Source of the DNA: CAJXQU01 sp965223825
GTDB taxonomy: Bacteria > Pseudomonadota > Gammaproteobacteria > CAJXQU01
DNA: 64,000 bases
Assembly (NCBI GenBank): GCA_965223825.1
Contig: OZ245018.1
Location: 1,178,001-1,242,000, forward strand
Direction: 5' to 3'
A program made the position numbers and the translations under genes. Positions 1 to 8,069 of this stretch are shown piece by piece. The notes under the pieces were generated by a model that was not told the origin of the DNA, did not search any database, and saw only the letters and a list, made by a program, of their open reading frames with translations. Position 1 is the stretch's first letter, and each line of letters opens with the position of its first letter.

Positions 1-1356
1 GTTGCTATTTTTTTACCAAAAAGTGTTGATTGTATCGTTGCTATTTCAGCAACCCTCTACAGTGGTAATTTCTACAGTCCAATCGATACAACGATGCCGA
101 AAGAAAGGTTAAAGAAACTATTCGATAACCTTCGTCCTGCTATAATAATAACGAACTCTGATTGCATTGAAGCACTTAAAACGGTTTCACCTGACGCAAG
201 CCTGATAAACATTAGTCAACTGTCGGGCATGGAATCAAAAAAAAGATCGTTAAAGAACATTCAATGCAAAGTTATTGACGCCGATCCAGTTTATGTCATG
301 TTTACCTCTGGTTCGACAGGTGTACCAAAAGGTGTTGTTGTTAGTCATCGGTCTGTGATTGATTATATTGAATGGTTGTCAGTAACATTTACTTTTGATG
401 AACGAACGATCTTGGGTAATCAAGCCCCGTTATTTTTTGATAACTCTATTTTAGATGTCTACACTACATTTAAGAATGCATGTGAAACGGTCATTATTCC
501 AGAAGAAAAGTTTCTCTCACCTAAACGGCTTTGTCATTATTTACAGGATAAAGAGATCAATTCAATATTTTGGGTGCCGTCAGCATTAGTGTTGATAGCA
601 AACTCGGGTGTGTTAAAAAATAATGCGCCGGAAAAGTTAAGTCAGATCCTGTTTTGTGGAGAAGTCATGCCAACGAAACATCTGAATACGTGGAGACAAG
701 CAGTCCCAAATGCTCAGTACGCAAATCTGTATGGACCTACTGAGATTACTGATGTTTGTGCCTATTTTATTATTGATCGAGACTTTAATGATGCTGAGAA
801 GTTACCAATAGGGCATGCCTGCAGGAATGCAGAAATCATTGTGTTGAATGAAGATAATAAAAAAGTACTAAACAGTGAAAGTGGTGAGTTGTGCGTAAGA
901 GGGGCATGTTTATCTAGCGGATATTACGGAAATATGGAAGTAAGTGCTGATTCATTCATGCAGAACCCGTTAAATACATTATATGAAGATAAAATTTATC
1001 GGACGGGCGATCTTGTTTATTATAACGAACGTGGAGAGTTAGTCTATTTAGGCCGCAAAGATAACCAGATCAAACACCTGGGCTATCGCATCGAATTAGG
1101 TGAGATTGAAAGCATTACAATCTCACATAACAAAATCAAAAACTGCTGTGCAATGTATGATAGAGATAGTCAGCAGATCATACTGGCTATCACACCAGAG
1201 GATGTTGATAAAATTGAATTATATAATCATTTGAAAATAGGGTTGCCACGTTACATGTTACCCAGTCTTATCAAGTCGTTACCTAGTCTCCCGCTGAATG
1301 CAAATAGTAAAATAGATCGGTTAAAAACCTTTGAATTAATGCAGTCTGTTAAATAG
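1..1356 (+). CDS. AMP-forming adenylation enzyme (stand-alone A domain), 5' partial
   Basis: This enzyme should activate a carboxylic or amino acid as an acyl-AMP and load it on a carrier protein. The reading frame is open from base 1, and the residues encoded before the first ATG at 94 (LPKSVDCIVAISATLYSG) continue a normal adenylation-domain N-terminus. The gene therefore starts outside the window, and 94 is an internal Met. Motifs seen: TSGSTGVPKG (A3), YGPTEITD (A5), YRTGDL (A7), GRKDNQIKHLGYRIELGEIE (A8) and the C-terminal NSKIDR lysine (A10). No condensation or carrier domain follows in the same chain. The next gene, 10 bases on, is a carrier protein, so the two form a DltA/DltC-like pair. 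In this glycan context it may supply an acyl or aminoacyl decoration to a sugar. Substrate unknown. Base composition is A+T-rich. Confidence 0.9.
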   Translation, partial: VAIFLPKSVDCIVAISATLYSGNFYSPIDTTMPKERLKKLFDNLRPAIIITNSDCIEALKTVSPDASLINISQLSGMESKKRSLKNIQCKVIDADPVYVMFTSGSTGVPKGVVVSHRSVIDYIEWLSVTFTFDERTILGNQAPLFFDNSILDVYTTFKNACETVIIPEEKFLSPKRLCHYLQDKEINSIFWVPSALVLIANSGVLKNNAPEKLSQILFCGEVMPTKHLNTWRQAVPNAQYANLYGPTEITDVCAYFIIDRDFNDAEKLPIGHACRNAEIIVLNEDNKKVLNSESGELCVRGACLSSGYYGNMEVSADSFMQNPLNTLYEDKIYRTGDLVYYNERGELVYLGRKDNQIKHLGYRIELGEIESITISHNKIKNCCAMYDRDSQQIILAITPEDVDKIELYNHLKIGLPRYMLPSLIKSLPSLPLNANSKIDRLKTFELMQSVK

Positions 1357-1366
1357 AAACTTTAAA

Positions 1367-1600
1367 ATGATAGAAGATAAAGTATTAGCTCTTCTCAGGG
1401 AGCTAAAGCCCTATGAGAAAATTAAAGAAGATACTGAATTAATAAAAAGTGGAATATTAGATTCGCTAGCTATTTTTAGCCTAGTCACTGAATTAGAGGA
1501 TGAGTTTAAAATCGAAATTGATGAAGATGAAATAACGGCGGCTAACTTTTCAACCCCTTTGCATATTGAAACCCTTATTACAAACAGTAATAAAGTATAG
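1367..1600 (+). CDS. Acyl/peptidyl carrier protein
   Basis: This is a 77-residue free-standing carrier protein. The phosphopantetheine site is the Ser in SGILDSLAIF (Ser33), and the acidic helix II-III region (ELEDEFKIEIDEDEI) is typical of ACP/PCP/DltC proteins. The gene lies 10 bases after the adenylation enzyme and is most likely its loading partner. It would need a phosphopantetheinyl transferase; the only one in the window is the Sfp-type enzyme at 53766, which could serve both systems. The cargo cannot be read from sequence. Confidence 0.88.
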   Translation: MIEDKVLALLRELKPYEKIKEDTELIKSGILDSLAIFSLVTELEDEFKIEIDEDEITAANFSTPLHIETLITNSNKV

Positions 1601-1614
1601 ATAACGAGACGACT

Positions 1615-2460
1615 GTGGTAATAGAACCTAACTCACCTATAGAATTAAAATCAAAACTATCAAAACGATCAGTAATATTATTTGGTGCAGGGGGACTTGG
1701 GTTAAAAATAGCTAAATATTGTTCTTCAACAGATATTGAAATAGTCGGCTTTGCAGATTCCCATGCGACAGGCATGGTGGAAGGCTATGAAATATATTCA
1801 CCGCAAAAGTTAGTAGAAGAATTTCCAGATGCACATATCATTATTTCATCAAATATTTTTCATGATGAGATTAAGAATAAGCTATTAGACCTTGGGTTTT
1901 CTGAACAACAGCTATTTTCGTACAAATTATTTATTAAAAATGAGATAACTTGGAACGATCTAGAAAAAACAGCGAGCTGGAATAGAATGAAGATCCGAGT
2001 GAATGAAATATCAACATGGATTGATGAACATGATAACTCGGTCATTGATTACGGAGCCGGTGAGATGTTTCTTAAAACATTATTAGCAAATAATGTTAAG
2101 TATACTCCCATAGATTATATCAAACGAAATGAAGAAACCATGTTAGTAGATTTGAATGATGGATTGTTTCCGGATATTCAATCCGACGTGACAGTACTAA
2201 GTGGAATCTTAGAATTTCTGACATCAACGAATAAATTGTTAGAACATGTTTGTAAGAGAACAAAACGTAAACTAATTTTGAGTTACATGACGTTAGATAA
2301 GTTTTCAAACATTAATGACAGACGTGCATCAGCCTATATAAATGATTACACTGAAAAAGATTTAATTGAAAAAATAGAGAAACATGGGTTTACTCTTAAA
2401 GTGAAAAGAATTGACCCTTCACATCATGTAAATACGTTATATTTATTTAATAAGAGTTAG
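1615..2460 (+). CDS. Rossmann-domain / SAM-methyltransferase-like fusion protein
   Basis: This 281-residue protein starts at GTG; no good upstream ATG exists. Residues about 18-100 form a nucleotide-binding-like Rossmann domain (VILFGAGGLGLKIAKYC, then a D at the end of the second strand, then IIISSN). The same kind of domain occurs in the FkbM protein at 4845 and at the C-terminus of the pyruvyltransferase at 2465. The second half carries a class I methyltransferase-like motif I (VIDYGAGEMFLKTLL) and LDKFSN/YTEKDL segments seen in small-molecule methyltransferases. The likely role is methylation of a sugar or glycan precursor. The acceptor is unknown and methyltransferase activity is inference. 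The gene sits in one run with its neighbours, with gaps of 14 and 4 bases. Confidence 0.65.
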   Translation: MVIEPNSPIELKSKLSKRSVILFGAGGLGLKIAKYCSSTDIEIVGFADSHATGMVEGYEIYSPQKLVEEFPDAHIIISSNIFHDEIKNKLLDLGFSEQQLFSYKLFIKNEITWNDLEKTASWNRMKIRVNEISTWIDEHDNSVIDYGAGEMFLKTLLANNVKYTPIDYIKRNEETMLVDLNDGLFPDIQSDVTVLSGILEFLTSTNKLLEHVCKRTKRKLILSYMTLDKFSNINDRRASAYINDYTEKDLIEKIEKHGFTLKVKRIDPSHHVNTLYLFNKS

Positions 2461-2464
2461 CAAA

Positions 2465-3790
2465 GTGAAGTATGCAAATCTAAACTACCTTGGAAGTAAG
2501 CTTAATTTAGATACTTCTCTAATTAATATAGGTGATTATTTACAGTCTTTAGCCATATCCTATATATATAAGAAAATGGGCTTGAGCGATGATGATGTAT
2601 TAAATCTATCTCCTGAAGAAATTATAAATTACGAAGCAGAAGAATACATACTTTTGCCTTTGAACTGGGCTTTATTCGAAAAAAAATTCCTAGACGATGA
2701 TAATAGAATAAATTTACCACATAAAGTTATACCTGTTTTTTTAAGTATGACTTTGGGTTGTGCTTATAATGATAGTAGCTTTAACTCATTCAATATTCAG
2801 TATTTAAAAAATTTCGAACCAATTGGGTGTAGGGATGAAGTAACATCGACTATTTTGAGACAACATGGTATTAAATCGTATGTCAATGGCTGTCTGACTT
2901 CTGTTTTACCTATACGAAAAACAAACTCTAGCCAAAATAAGATACTACTGATAGACGCACCTAACGAGCTGTATGAGTACATACCGAAAGACTATTTAAC
3001 TAACTCTGAAGTATTCAACCAACAATATTACATTAAAAATTCAATTCCTGTAGAAGATGTAAAAAAATCAATAGTAGATCGTTATCAATATTATTCAGAT
3101 AACGCAAAAATCATTATTACTTCAAGGTTACATGCTGCATCACCCGCTTTGGCGATGGGCATTCCTGTTGTTTTTGCAAAATCAAAACTAGATATAAGAC
3201 TTTCCTGGTTAGACAAGTATTTACCCTTGTATACAGAAAAAGACTTTTGTCGTATAGATTGGCATCCTAATCCTGTTAATTTTGAGGATGTTAAAGATAT
3301 GATTATTAGTAATTGTATACGTAGAATAACAGAAACATATAATTTCTATTCTGAGAACTTTAGAATAAGTAAATATTTTGAATCACGAAATAAGAATAAT
3401 TACGATCTATTTGTCGATGTTTTAAACAATGGTTATGAAAATGCCATACAATTCTTTAAAGATAAGTATGATAATGACGATGTGTTTGAATATGGAATAT
3501 GGGGGTTGAATAAATCAGCTGAAAATTTTTATATTTATATGTGTGAAAATTATAAAAATGCAAAACTAACAATAGCAGTAGATTTATATAAGAAAAATCT
3601 ATTTCACGGTGTTTCACCAATAGAGCCTGAAGATATGATTATTTCAAAAATTGAAAACTTAATTGTTTTACCAGTGGGCGCATCAAACATGGCATATGAT
3701 TATTTTAATAAGAATGGTATATGTGAAAGTACATATTGTATCTGTGGTGAAACCTATATATCCACATCCAAAATACACACTATTTATTAA
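2465..3790 (+). CDS. Polysaccharide pyruvyltransferase family protein
   Basis: The family (PF04230, WcaK/CsaB-like) transfers pyruvate from PEP to a sugar as a ketal, although some members act on other glycan groups. The family signature is SRLHAASPALAMGIPVV in mid-protein, preceded by an IGCRDEVTSTILRQHGI helix-strand unit. The protein has 441 residues, about 100 longer than usual. The excess is a C-terminal Rossmann-like domain (FEYGIWGLNKSAENFYIY, then IIVLPVGASN-like strands) that resembles the N-terminal domains of the proteins at 1615 and 4845. The start is GTG, 4 bases after the previous stop. The coding sequence is very A+T-rich. It probably works on the same glycan as its neighbours. 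Confidence 0.75.
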   Translation: MKYANLNYLGSKLNLDTSLINIGDYLQSLAISYIYKKMGLSDDDVLNLSPEEIINYEAEEYILLPLNWALFEKKFLDDDNRINLPHKVIPVFLSMTLGCAYNDSSFNSFNIQYLKNFEPIGCRDEVTSTILRQHGIKSYVNGCLTSVLPIRKTNSSQNKILLIDAPNELYEYIPKDYLTNSEVFNQQYYIKNSIPVEDVKKSIVDRYQYYSDNAKIIITSRLHAASPALAMGIPVVFAKSKLDIRLSWLDKYLPLYTEKDFCRIDWHPNPVNFEDVKDMIISNCIRRITETYNFYSENFRISKYFESRNKNNYDLFVDVLNNGYENAIQFFKDKYDNDDVFEYGIWGLNKSAENFYIYMCENYKNAKLTIAVDLYKKNLFHGVSPIEPEDMIISKIENLIVLPVGASNMAYDYFNKNGICESTYCICGETYISTSKIHTIY

Positions 3791-3890
3791 GGTGTCGTAA
3801 TATTCTTAAAAAATCCTTATTCGAAAAATAACTAATGAATCAAATATAGAGGTATTTTATCTACATTGTTTTCAATAAAAAGAGGTAATT

Positions 3891-4805
3891 ATGACCAGGC
3901 CGGTTATTTCAATTGGAACAAGAGCTTATAACGCTGAAAACACAGTCGTTCGTACACTAGACAGTATTCTCGAGCAGAGTATGCCTGGTTTTGAGTACTG
4001 GATCGTCAACAATGGCTCAACTGACAATACAGGCTCGATATTAGACGAATATGCTAAAAAAGATAAAAGAGTTCATGCGATTCACTTAGACGTTAATCAA
4101 CCCATGTTCTCAACTCTTGAAATGTTAATAGAGCAGGGAAATGGTGAGTACTTTGCCCTTATAGATAGTGATGATTGGCTTGAACCTGAATTCATTCATG
4201 AACTACACTTAAATGCTGTTAAACACAATGTTCAAATAGCGATTGGTGGTTCTAACTTTCACTATATTGAAAGTGGTAATATCACCCAAAGAGTAAGTGG
4301 AACGTCAGGCACTTTTCCTGTTCAATTAATTCCTGAAATATTTTCAGTTATTTATCGTTTTCTTCGACCTGTTTGGGGGAAGCTATTCTCAGCTGATCTT
4401 ATTCGAGGGCAGTGGAAAACTATACAGGAGAATAGACCAAGCTGGTTGAGTTATGGTGGAGATACTTACACCTGTTTTGAATTACTAAAAGCAGCAAATG
4501 GTGTTTATTTGTCTGATAAAGTTTTACATAATTATAGTGTTCACACGTCATCGTCCTCTTTTTCATTCAGTCATGAAAGGTTTGCTTCAGATATTTTTTT
4601 GCTTGAGCATGCTTTGAAATTTTTAAATAGTTTTGGACAGCCTAGCGAAAACAATCTCGACTTTATCTACCGGGTTTTTTGGCATGCAATGATGGATACA
4701 ATGAAGGTTTTACTTAATGCTGATATACCAGAGCAAGAAAAAGTCGAGTATATGGCTAAAATTTTCGATCATCCACACACAAAAATAATGAAAAAGGTAA
4801 TTTGA
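3891..4805 (+). CDS. Glycosyltransferase family 2
   Basis: This is a 304-residue GT-A fold enzyme. The N-terminus ISIGTRAYNAENTVVRTLDSI and the NNGSTDNTGSI nucleotide-sugar loop are standard GT2 features, and ALIDSDDW supplies the DxD metal site. A good ribosome site (AAAAGAGG) sits 5 bases before the ATG. No membrane segment is seen, so it should act in the cytoplasm on a lipid- or protein-linked glycan. It is separated by 100 bases from the upstream gene and converges with the minus-strand glycan genes. Donor and acceptor are unknown. Confidence 0.9.
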   Translation: MTRPVISIGTRAYNAENTVVRTLDSILEQSMPGFEYWIVNNGSTDNTGSILDEYAKKDKRVHAIHLDVNQPMFSTLEMLIEQGNGEYFALIDSDDWLEPEFIHELHLNAVKHNVQIAIGGSNFHYIESGNITQRVSGTSGTFPVQLIPEIFSVIYRFLRPVWGKLFSADLIRGQWKTIQENRPSWLSYGGDTYTCFELLKAANGVYLSDKVLHNYSVHTSSSSFSFSHERFASDIFLLEHALKFLNSFGQPSENNLDFIYRVFWHAMMDTMKVLLNADIPEQEKVEYMAKIFDHPHTKIMKKVI

Positions 4806-4815
4806 TCATTTATAA

Positions 4816-4835
4816 AATACTATAAGTGTAGTATT
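4816..4835. terminator. Weak A+T-rich stem-loop between convergent genes
   Basis: A 7-bp perfect inverted repeat (AATACTA, 6-base loop, TAGTATT) followed by a T-rich run lies in the 39 bases between two convergent genes. The position suits a bidirectional terminator, but the stem has few G-C pairs. Confidence 0.35.
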
Positions 4836-4844
4836 AATATATTT

Positions 4845-5936
4845 TCAAACGGCATACAGAACAGTATCTAATAATGTCGTACTGTAATGGCGTAGTGAGA
4901 AGTCATACTCGGCATTATATTCAGTCAATAACTCTGGAAGATTGTACACATCCTCTGGCTTGTGGTAAGCGCAAATAGCAAGTTTTGGTTTGTTCTGTTG
5001 TATTATATTTTTAGCGCCAATCAGCGCTTCTTTTTCAGCGCCTTCAATATCCAGTTTAATCAGCGTAGGTCGTTTATCTTCTGAGTTGAAAAATAAATCT
5101 AGATTCGTTACATGGGCAGATACATCACCGGCCTTGGATAACTTTGAACTGGCGGATAGGTTACCTTGAAACCTTAGTTCAGCTTCATGACTCCATAGTC
5201 CTTTCTTCGTTAATGTTACATTTTTAAATCCTCCCAAATTCATTAATGCTTTATTATAATTTTTTGTCTCAATCTCGAACCCGTAATAATGGCGATAACG
5301 TTGATTTACAAGTCCTACAAAATCTAGCATGGTATCACCTGTGAACATGCCGCCATCAACGAAAACTTCTTCAGTTGAAAGGTTGAGTATTTCTTCATCA
5401 AAATACATATGATTTTTCGAAGATTCTAATGTCGATGAAAGTAAGTAACCTTCAATTCTTTTTAGGATAATCTCTTTTGAGATAGGATCTTTGAAAAAAT
5501 GATACGCCCATTCGTAACCTTCCACATGCGGTTGAAAGTCCTTAATTGTCAATTCGTGTATTTGTAATTGTTCAATATAAAAAATCTGTTTTGGATTTAT
5601 TCCTAATTGCTCTAAATCATTTTTAATACTTTTTGAATGGGCAATCGAGCAAATTATGATGTTAGACTTTTTAAAAGACGTTTTTAACTCTTGTGGGTGA
5701 ATGATGGGGTGTTCCGATCCCATTTTCCCACCGGCTAACGAACGGTCACAAAAGCAGGAGGCTTGTATACCATGTTGTGAAAGCCAATTCTCTGTGCGGA
5801 TACCTAATTCACCTGCACCGTATAGAACAAGATCACGTTTTGAAAAAGTGCTTTGTAATTCTTTTATATGAGCATGGAATTCTGAAGTTTTACATTGGGA
5901 AATAATATGATCAAATCTTTTGCGAAAGTCATTCAT
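4845..5936 (-). CDS. FkbM-family methyltransferase with N-terminal Rossmann domain
   Basis: The C-terminal half (about residues 180-363) is an FkbM-type SAM methyltransferase: EVFVDGGMFTGDT (SAM loop), FEIETKNYNKAL, and the family hallmark LIKLDIEGAEKEAL. Such enzymes O-methylate sugars or natural products. The first ~110 residues form a Rossmann-like domain (LVLYGAGELGIRTENWL, IIICSIAHS) shared with two other proteins of this locus. The start chosen at 5936 gives an ATGA overlap with the glycosyltransferase upstream, which fits translational coupling; an in-frame ATG at 5954 is possible but would lie deeper in that gene. It is the last gene of a three-gene minus-strand operon (cytidylyltransferase, GT2, FkbM). 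Confidence 0.87.
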   Translation of the reverse strand: MNDFRKRFDHIISQCKTSEFHAHIKELQSTFSKRDLVLYGAGELGIRTENWLSQHGIQASCFCDRSLAGGKMGSEHPIIHPQELKTSFKKSNIIICSIAHSKSIKNDLEQLGINPKQIFYIEQLQIHELTIKDFQPHVEGYEWAYHFFKDPISKEIILKRIEGYLLSSTLESSKNHMYFDEEILNLSTEEVFVDGGMFTGDTMLDFVGLVNQRYRHYYGFEIETKNYNKALMNLGGFKNVTLTKKGLWSHEAELRFQGNLSASSKLSKAGDVSAHVTNLDLFFNSEDKRPTLIKLDIEGAEKEALIGAKNIIQQNKPKLAICAYHKPEDVYNLPELLTEYNAEYDFSLRHYSTTLLDTVLYAV

Positions 5937-6853
5937 AAATATTTCTTCATCCACACTATTTCAAAATCAAGTATATATTCACAATTTACAAATTCATCAG
6001 AATTTGATCGTAGTTGCTCGAGCATGACATTTAACTGTGAATTGCAAGCTAATTGATACTGGTTTATTTTTTCAACCATTGAAATCATAAACGACCATTC
6101 AAAGTATCTGAATATTGCTGCACTGTTTGGAAACTTATTGCTTAACCATTCTGTTCGTGTTCGGTAAGACTGCAGGTATTCATCAAGCGTATCGCTCGTG
6201 AGTTTGCTGTGATCGGTTGTCCAAGCGGAATGGTTATTCTCGTGTCGGATAAATGTGTATTTTGACAAGCCATGGTAGGCAATGCGTTGTGCCTTCGCCA
6301 TGAGTTTATACATCAATGAAATATCATCAAACTTTCCTTCAACGGGAAATCTTAGATCTTTGATAAGATTATGTCGAAATAACTTTGTTGGGAAAGCCAT
6401 GTTATACCGTTTACGCCACATTAATTCGATAAGTGCTTCCTCAGCGTTCATGATTTTTTTTTCGTTGAAAACCTTATCTTTAGAACCACAAATAGAAAGA
6501 TCTGCATCGTTTTTAATCATTAAATTATAAAGAAAACTAAGGAAATCAAGCTCTGCAATATCATCATCATCGATAAATGTAATGTATTTACCTTGTGCAA
6601 TATCTAACCCCGTATTCCGTCCATGGCCAATACTTTCACGAGTTTGATGTATTACTTTTATCCGTGAATCTTTCAGAGCATAGGCATCGCATATCTCACC
6701 ACTGCGATCAAACGATCCATTATTAACAATAATAAATTCAAAATCACGAAAACTTTGATTGATAATGCTATCTATTGCACGACTTACAATCGCCTCACGA
6801 TTGTAAGTAAGCATGATTACAGAAATCGTTGTTTTCTGTATTATCTTAGTCAT
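5933..6853 (-). CDS. Glycosyltransferase family 2
   Basis: This is a GT-A fold glycosyltransferase of 306 residues. It opens with ISVIMLTYNREAIVSRAIDSI, has VNNGSFDRSG in the sugar-nucleotide loop and a metal-binding FIDDDD. The start at 6853 is preferred because GT2 homology begins right there and it overlaps the cytidylyltransferase stop by only 8 bases. A longer frame from 6958 would encode 35 residues antisense-like to the upstream gene's own coding sequence. It is the middle gene of a tightly coupled minus-strand operon. The sugar donor is unknown; a CDP-glucose-derived sugar is possible given the upstream gene. Confidence 0.88.
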   Translation of the reverse strand: MTKIIQKTTISVIMLTYNREAIVSRAIDSIINQSFRDFEFIIVNNGSFDRSGEICDAYALKDSRIKVIHQTRESIGHGRNTGLDIAQGKYITFIDDDDIAELDFLSFLYNLMIKNDADLSICGSKDKVFNEKKIMNAEEALIELMWRKRYNMAFPTKLFRHNLIKDLRFPVEGKFDDISLMYKLMAKAQRIAYHGLSKYTFIRHENNHSAWTTDHSKLTSDTLDEYLQSYRTRTEWLSNKFPNSAAIFRYFEWSFMISMVEKINQYQLACNSQLNVMLEQLRSNSDEFVNCEYILDFEIVWMKKYL

Positions 6854-7628
6854 CCCATATTTTCCACAAGGCATTACCTTCTTCCCAGAGGCTTTCGAGC
6901 ATGAATTTATCACGTTGAGTATCCATGCATTTCCAAAAGCCTTTGTGCTTATGCACACCTAGTTTTCCTTCGCTGCTTAGCTTTTCAAGCGGCTCTCTTT
7001 CCAAAATCGAATTATCATCGTCTATGTATGAAAAAATGTCAGGTTCCATTATCATAAATCCGGCGTTGATCCAACCTGTGTCTTCTTTAGCTTTTTCTCT
7101 AAAGACTGACACATTTTCGTTATCGCCATCGATATGTAAAACCCCGAATCTTCCTACAGGTTGAGTTGCTGATAAGGTAGCAATATTATTAGATGATTGA
7201 TGCTTTTTAATTAATGACGGTAAATGTATATCACTCACACCATCGCCATAGGTCAATAAAAAAGTTTCTTCTCCTATGTATTCCTGAATCCGTTTTATCC
7301 GACCACCCGTCTGCGTATGAAGGCCTGTATCGATTACGCTAACACGCCATGGTTCTGCTAAATTGCTATGAACGGTGATTTTATTATTTTTTGAAAAATC
7401 AAACGTGATATCGGATCTGTGGAGAAAATAATCGGCAAAATATTGTTTGATGACATAGCTTTTATAGCCACAGCAGATAATGAATTCATCAAACCCAAAG
7501 TGAGAATAATATTTCATGATATGCCAGAGTATCGGGGCACCTGCGACTTCAATCATGGGTTTTGGCTTTAAGTGACTTTCTTCACTGATCCGGGTACCCA
7601 GTCCACCAGCTAGGATGACTACTTTCAT
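6846..7628 (-). CDS. rfbF: Glucose-1-phosphate cytidylyltransferase (RfbF-like)
   Basis: The enzyme makes CDP-glucose from CTP and glucose-1-phosphate, the first step towards CDP-dideoxyhexoses. The 260-residue length is that of the RfbF/DdhA family. The N-terminal nucleotidyltransferase signature is VVILAGGLGTRISEESHLKPKPM, with WHIMKYYSHFGFDEFIICCGYK, LLTYGDGVSDI and NAGFMIMEPDI following as in that family. No CDP-glucose dehydratase (rfbG) is seen nearby, so CDP-glucose may be used directly or processed by genes elsewhere. It is the first gene of the minus-strand operon. The 441 bases before it carry inverted repeats and presumably its promoter. Confidence 0.88.
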   Translation of the reverse strand: MKVVILAGGLGTRISEESHLKPKPMIEVAGAPILWHIMKYYSHFGFDEFIICCGYKSYVIKQYFADYFLHRSDITFDFSKNNKITVHSNLAEPWRVSVIDTGLHTQTGGRIKRIQEYIGEETFLLTYGDGVSDIHLPSLIKKHQSSNNIATLSATQPVGRFGVLHIDGDNENVSVFREKAKEDTGWINAGFMIMEPDIFSYIDDDNSILEREPLEKLSSEGKLGVHKHKGFWKCMDTQRDKFMLESLWEEGNALWKIWDD

Positions 7629-7781
7629 AGATTTAGCTACTCGTTAATTGAAGCGGTGTCTAAACTTTCTCATACCTGATTTGTTGACTGGATAACCGCT
7701 ATCGTTATCTTGATCGCTTCTTATTTGTGTGAGGCAGTTTAATCGAGTCGTGTTTTGACTCCATTTTCATGATAACGCATT

Positions 7782-7800
7782 TTACACTGAGTCAGTGTAA
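7782..7800. repeat. 19-base palindrome
   Basis: TTACACTGA-G-TCAGTGTAA is a perfect 9-bp dyad around one central base. Its size and near-zero spacer are more like a regulator operator than a terminator. It lies 154 bases before rfbF. The regulator is unknown. Confidence 0.5.
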
Positions 7801-7802
7801 GA

Positions 7803-7839
7803 ACAGAATATCGTCAATCAACGATATTCAATATTCTGT
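7803..7839. repeat. Nested inverted repeats
   Basis: Two alternative 9-bp dyads share bases. GAATATCGT (7806-7814) pairs with ACGATATTC (7821-7829), and ACAGAATAT (7803-7811) pairs with ATATTCTGT (7831-7839). The mutually exclusive pairing could form a switch or a bipartite operator. Function is unknown. Confidence 0.45.
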
Positions 7840-7980
7840 AAACTATAATAATGGTTTACGACCTTCTAGTATTCAATACAAATGGCGAGTGCTTACTGTG
7901 ACTGGTTGATCTAATCAAAAGATTCCAATGAGAGATCGGCTGATGATAATTTTATTGATTGAAAATCAGCTTCTTAACCC

Positions 7981-8009
7981 GATCTCCAGTCAATTAGTGA
8001 CTGGAGATC
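7981..8009 (-). terminator. 12-bp perfect stem-loop, probable terminator of the large glycosyltransferase gene
   Basis: GATCTCCAGTCA, a 5-base loop and TGACTGGAGATC form a perfect stem 61 bases past the stop of the minus-strand gene ending at 8070. On the minus strand it is not followed by an uninterrupted T run, so intrinsic termination may be inefficient. An mRNA-end stabilising hairpin is the alternative. Confidence 0.5.
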
Positions 8010-8069
8010 GGTGAGTACTTTGTCGTAGCTAAAGCTATGGCTTTGAATATCAGCTTGTGTTTGAAATGT

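Larger units (their letters stand above)
7629..8069. other. 441-bp intergenic region rich in inverted repeats
   Basis: No gene is seen here. It separates the end of the large glycosyltransferase gene from the start of rfbF, both on the minus strand. It holds three strong dyads: a 19-base palindrome at 7782-7800, nested repeats at 7803-7839, and a 12-bp stem at 7981-8009. The last suits a terminator for the upstream gene; the others lie where rfbF regulatory sites would be. Confidence 0.6.

Noticed and set aside
94..96. ATG as the start of the first gene
   Set aside because: The frame stays open to base 1 and the residues before this Met match the adenylation-domain N-terminus, so the gene is cut by the window edge.
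6854..6958. 35-residue N-terminal extension of the second GT2
   Set aside because: It lies wholly within rfbF coding sequence and precedes the conserved GT2 start; the ATG at 6853 fits better.
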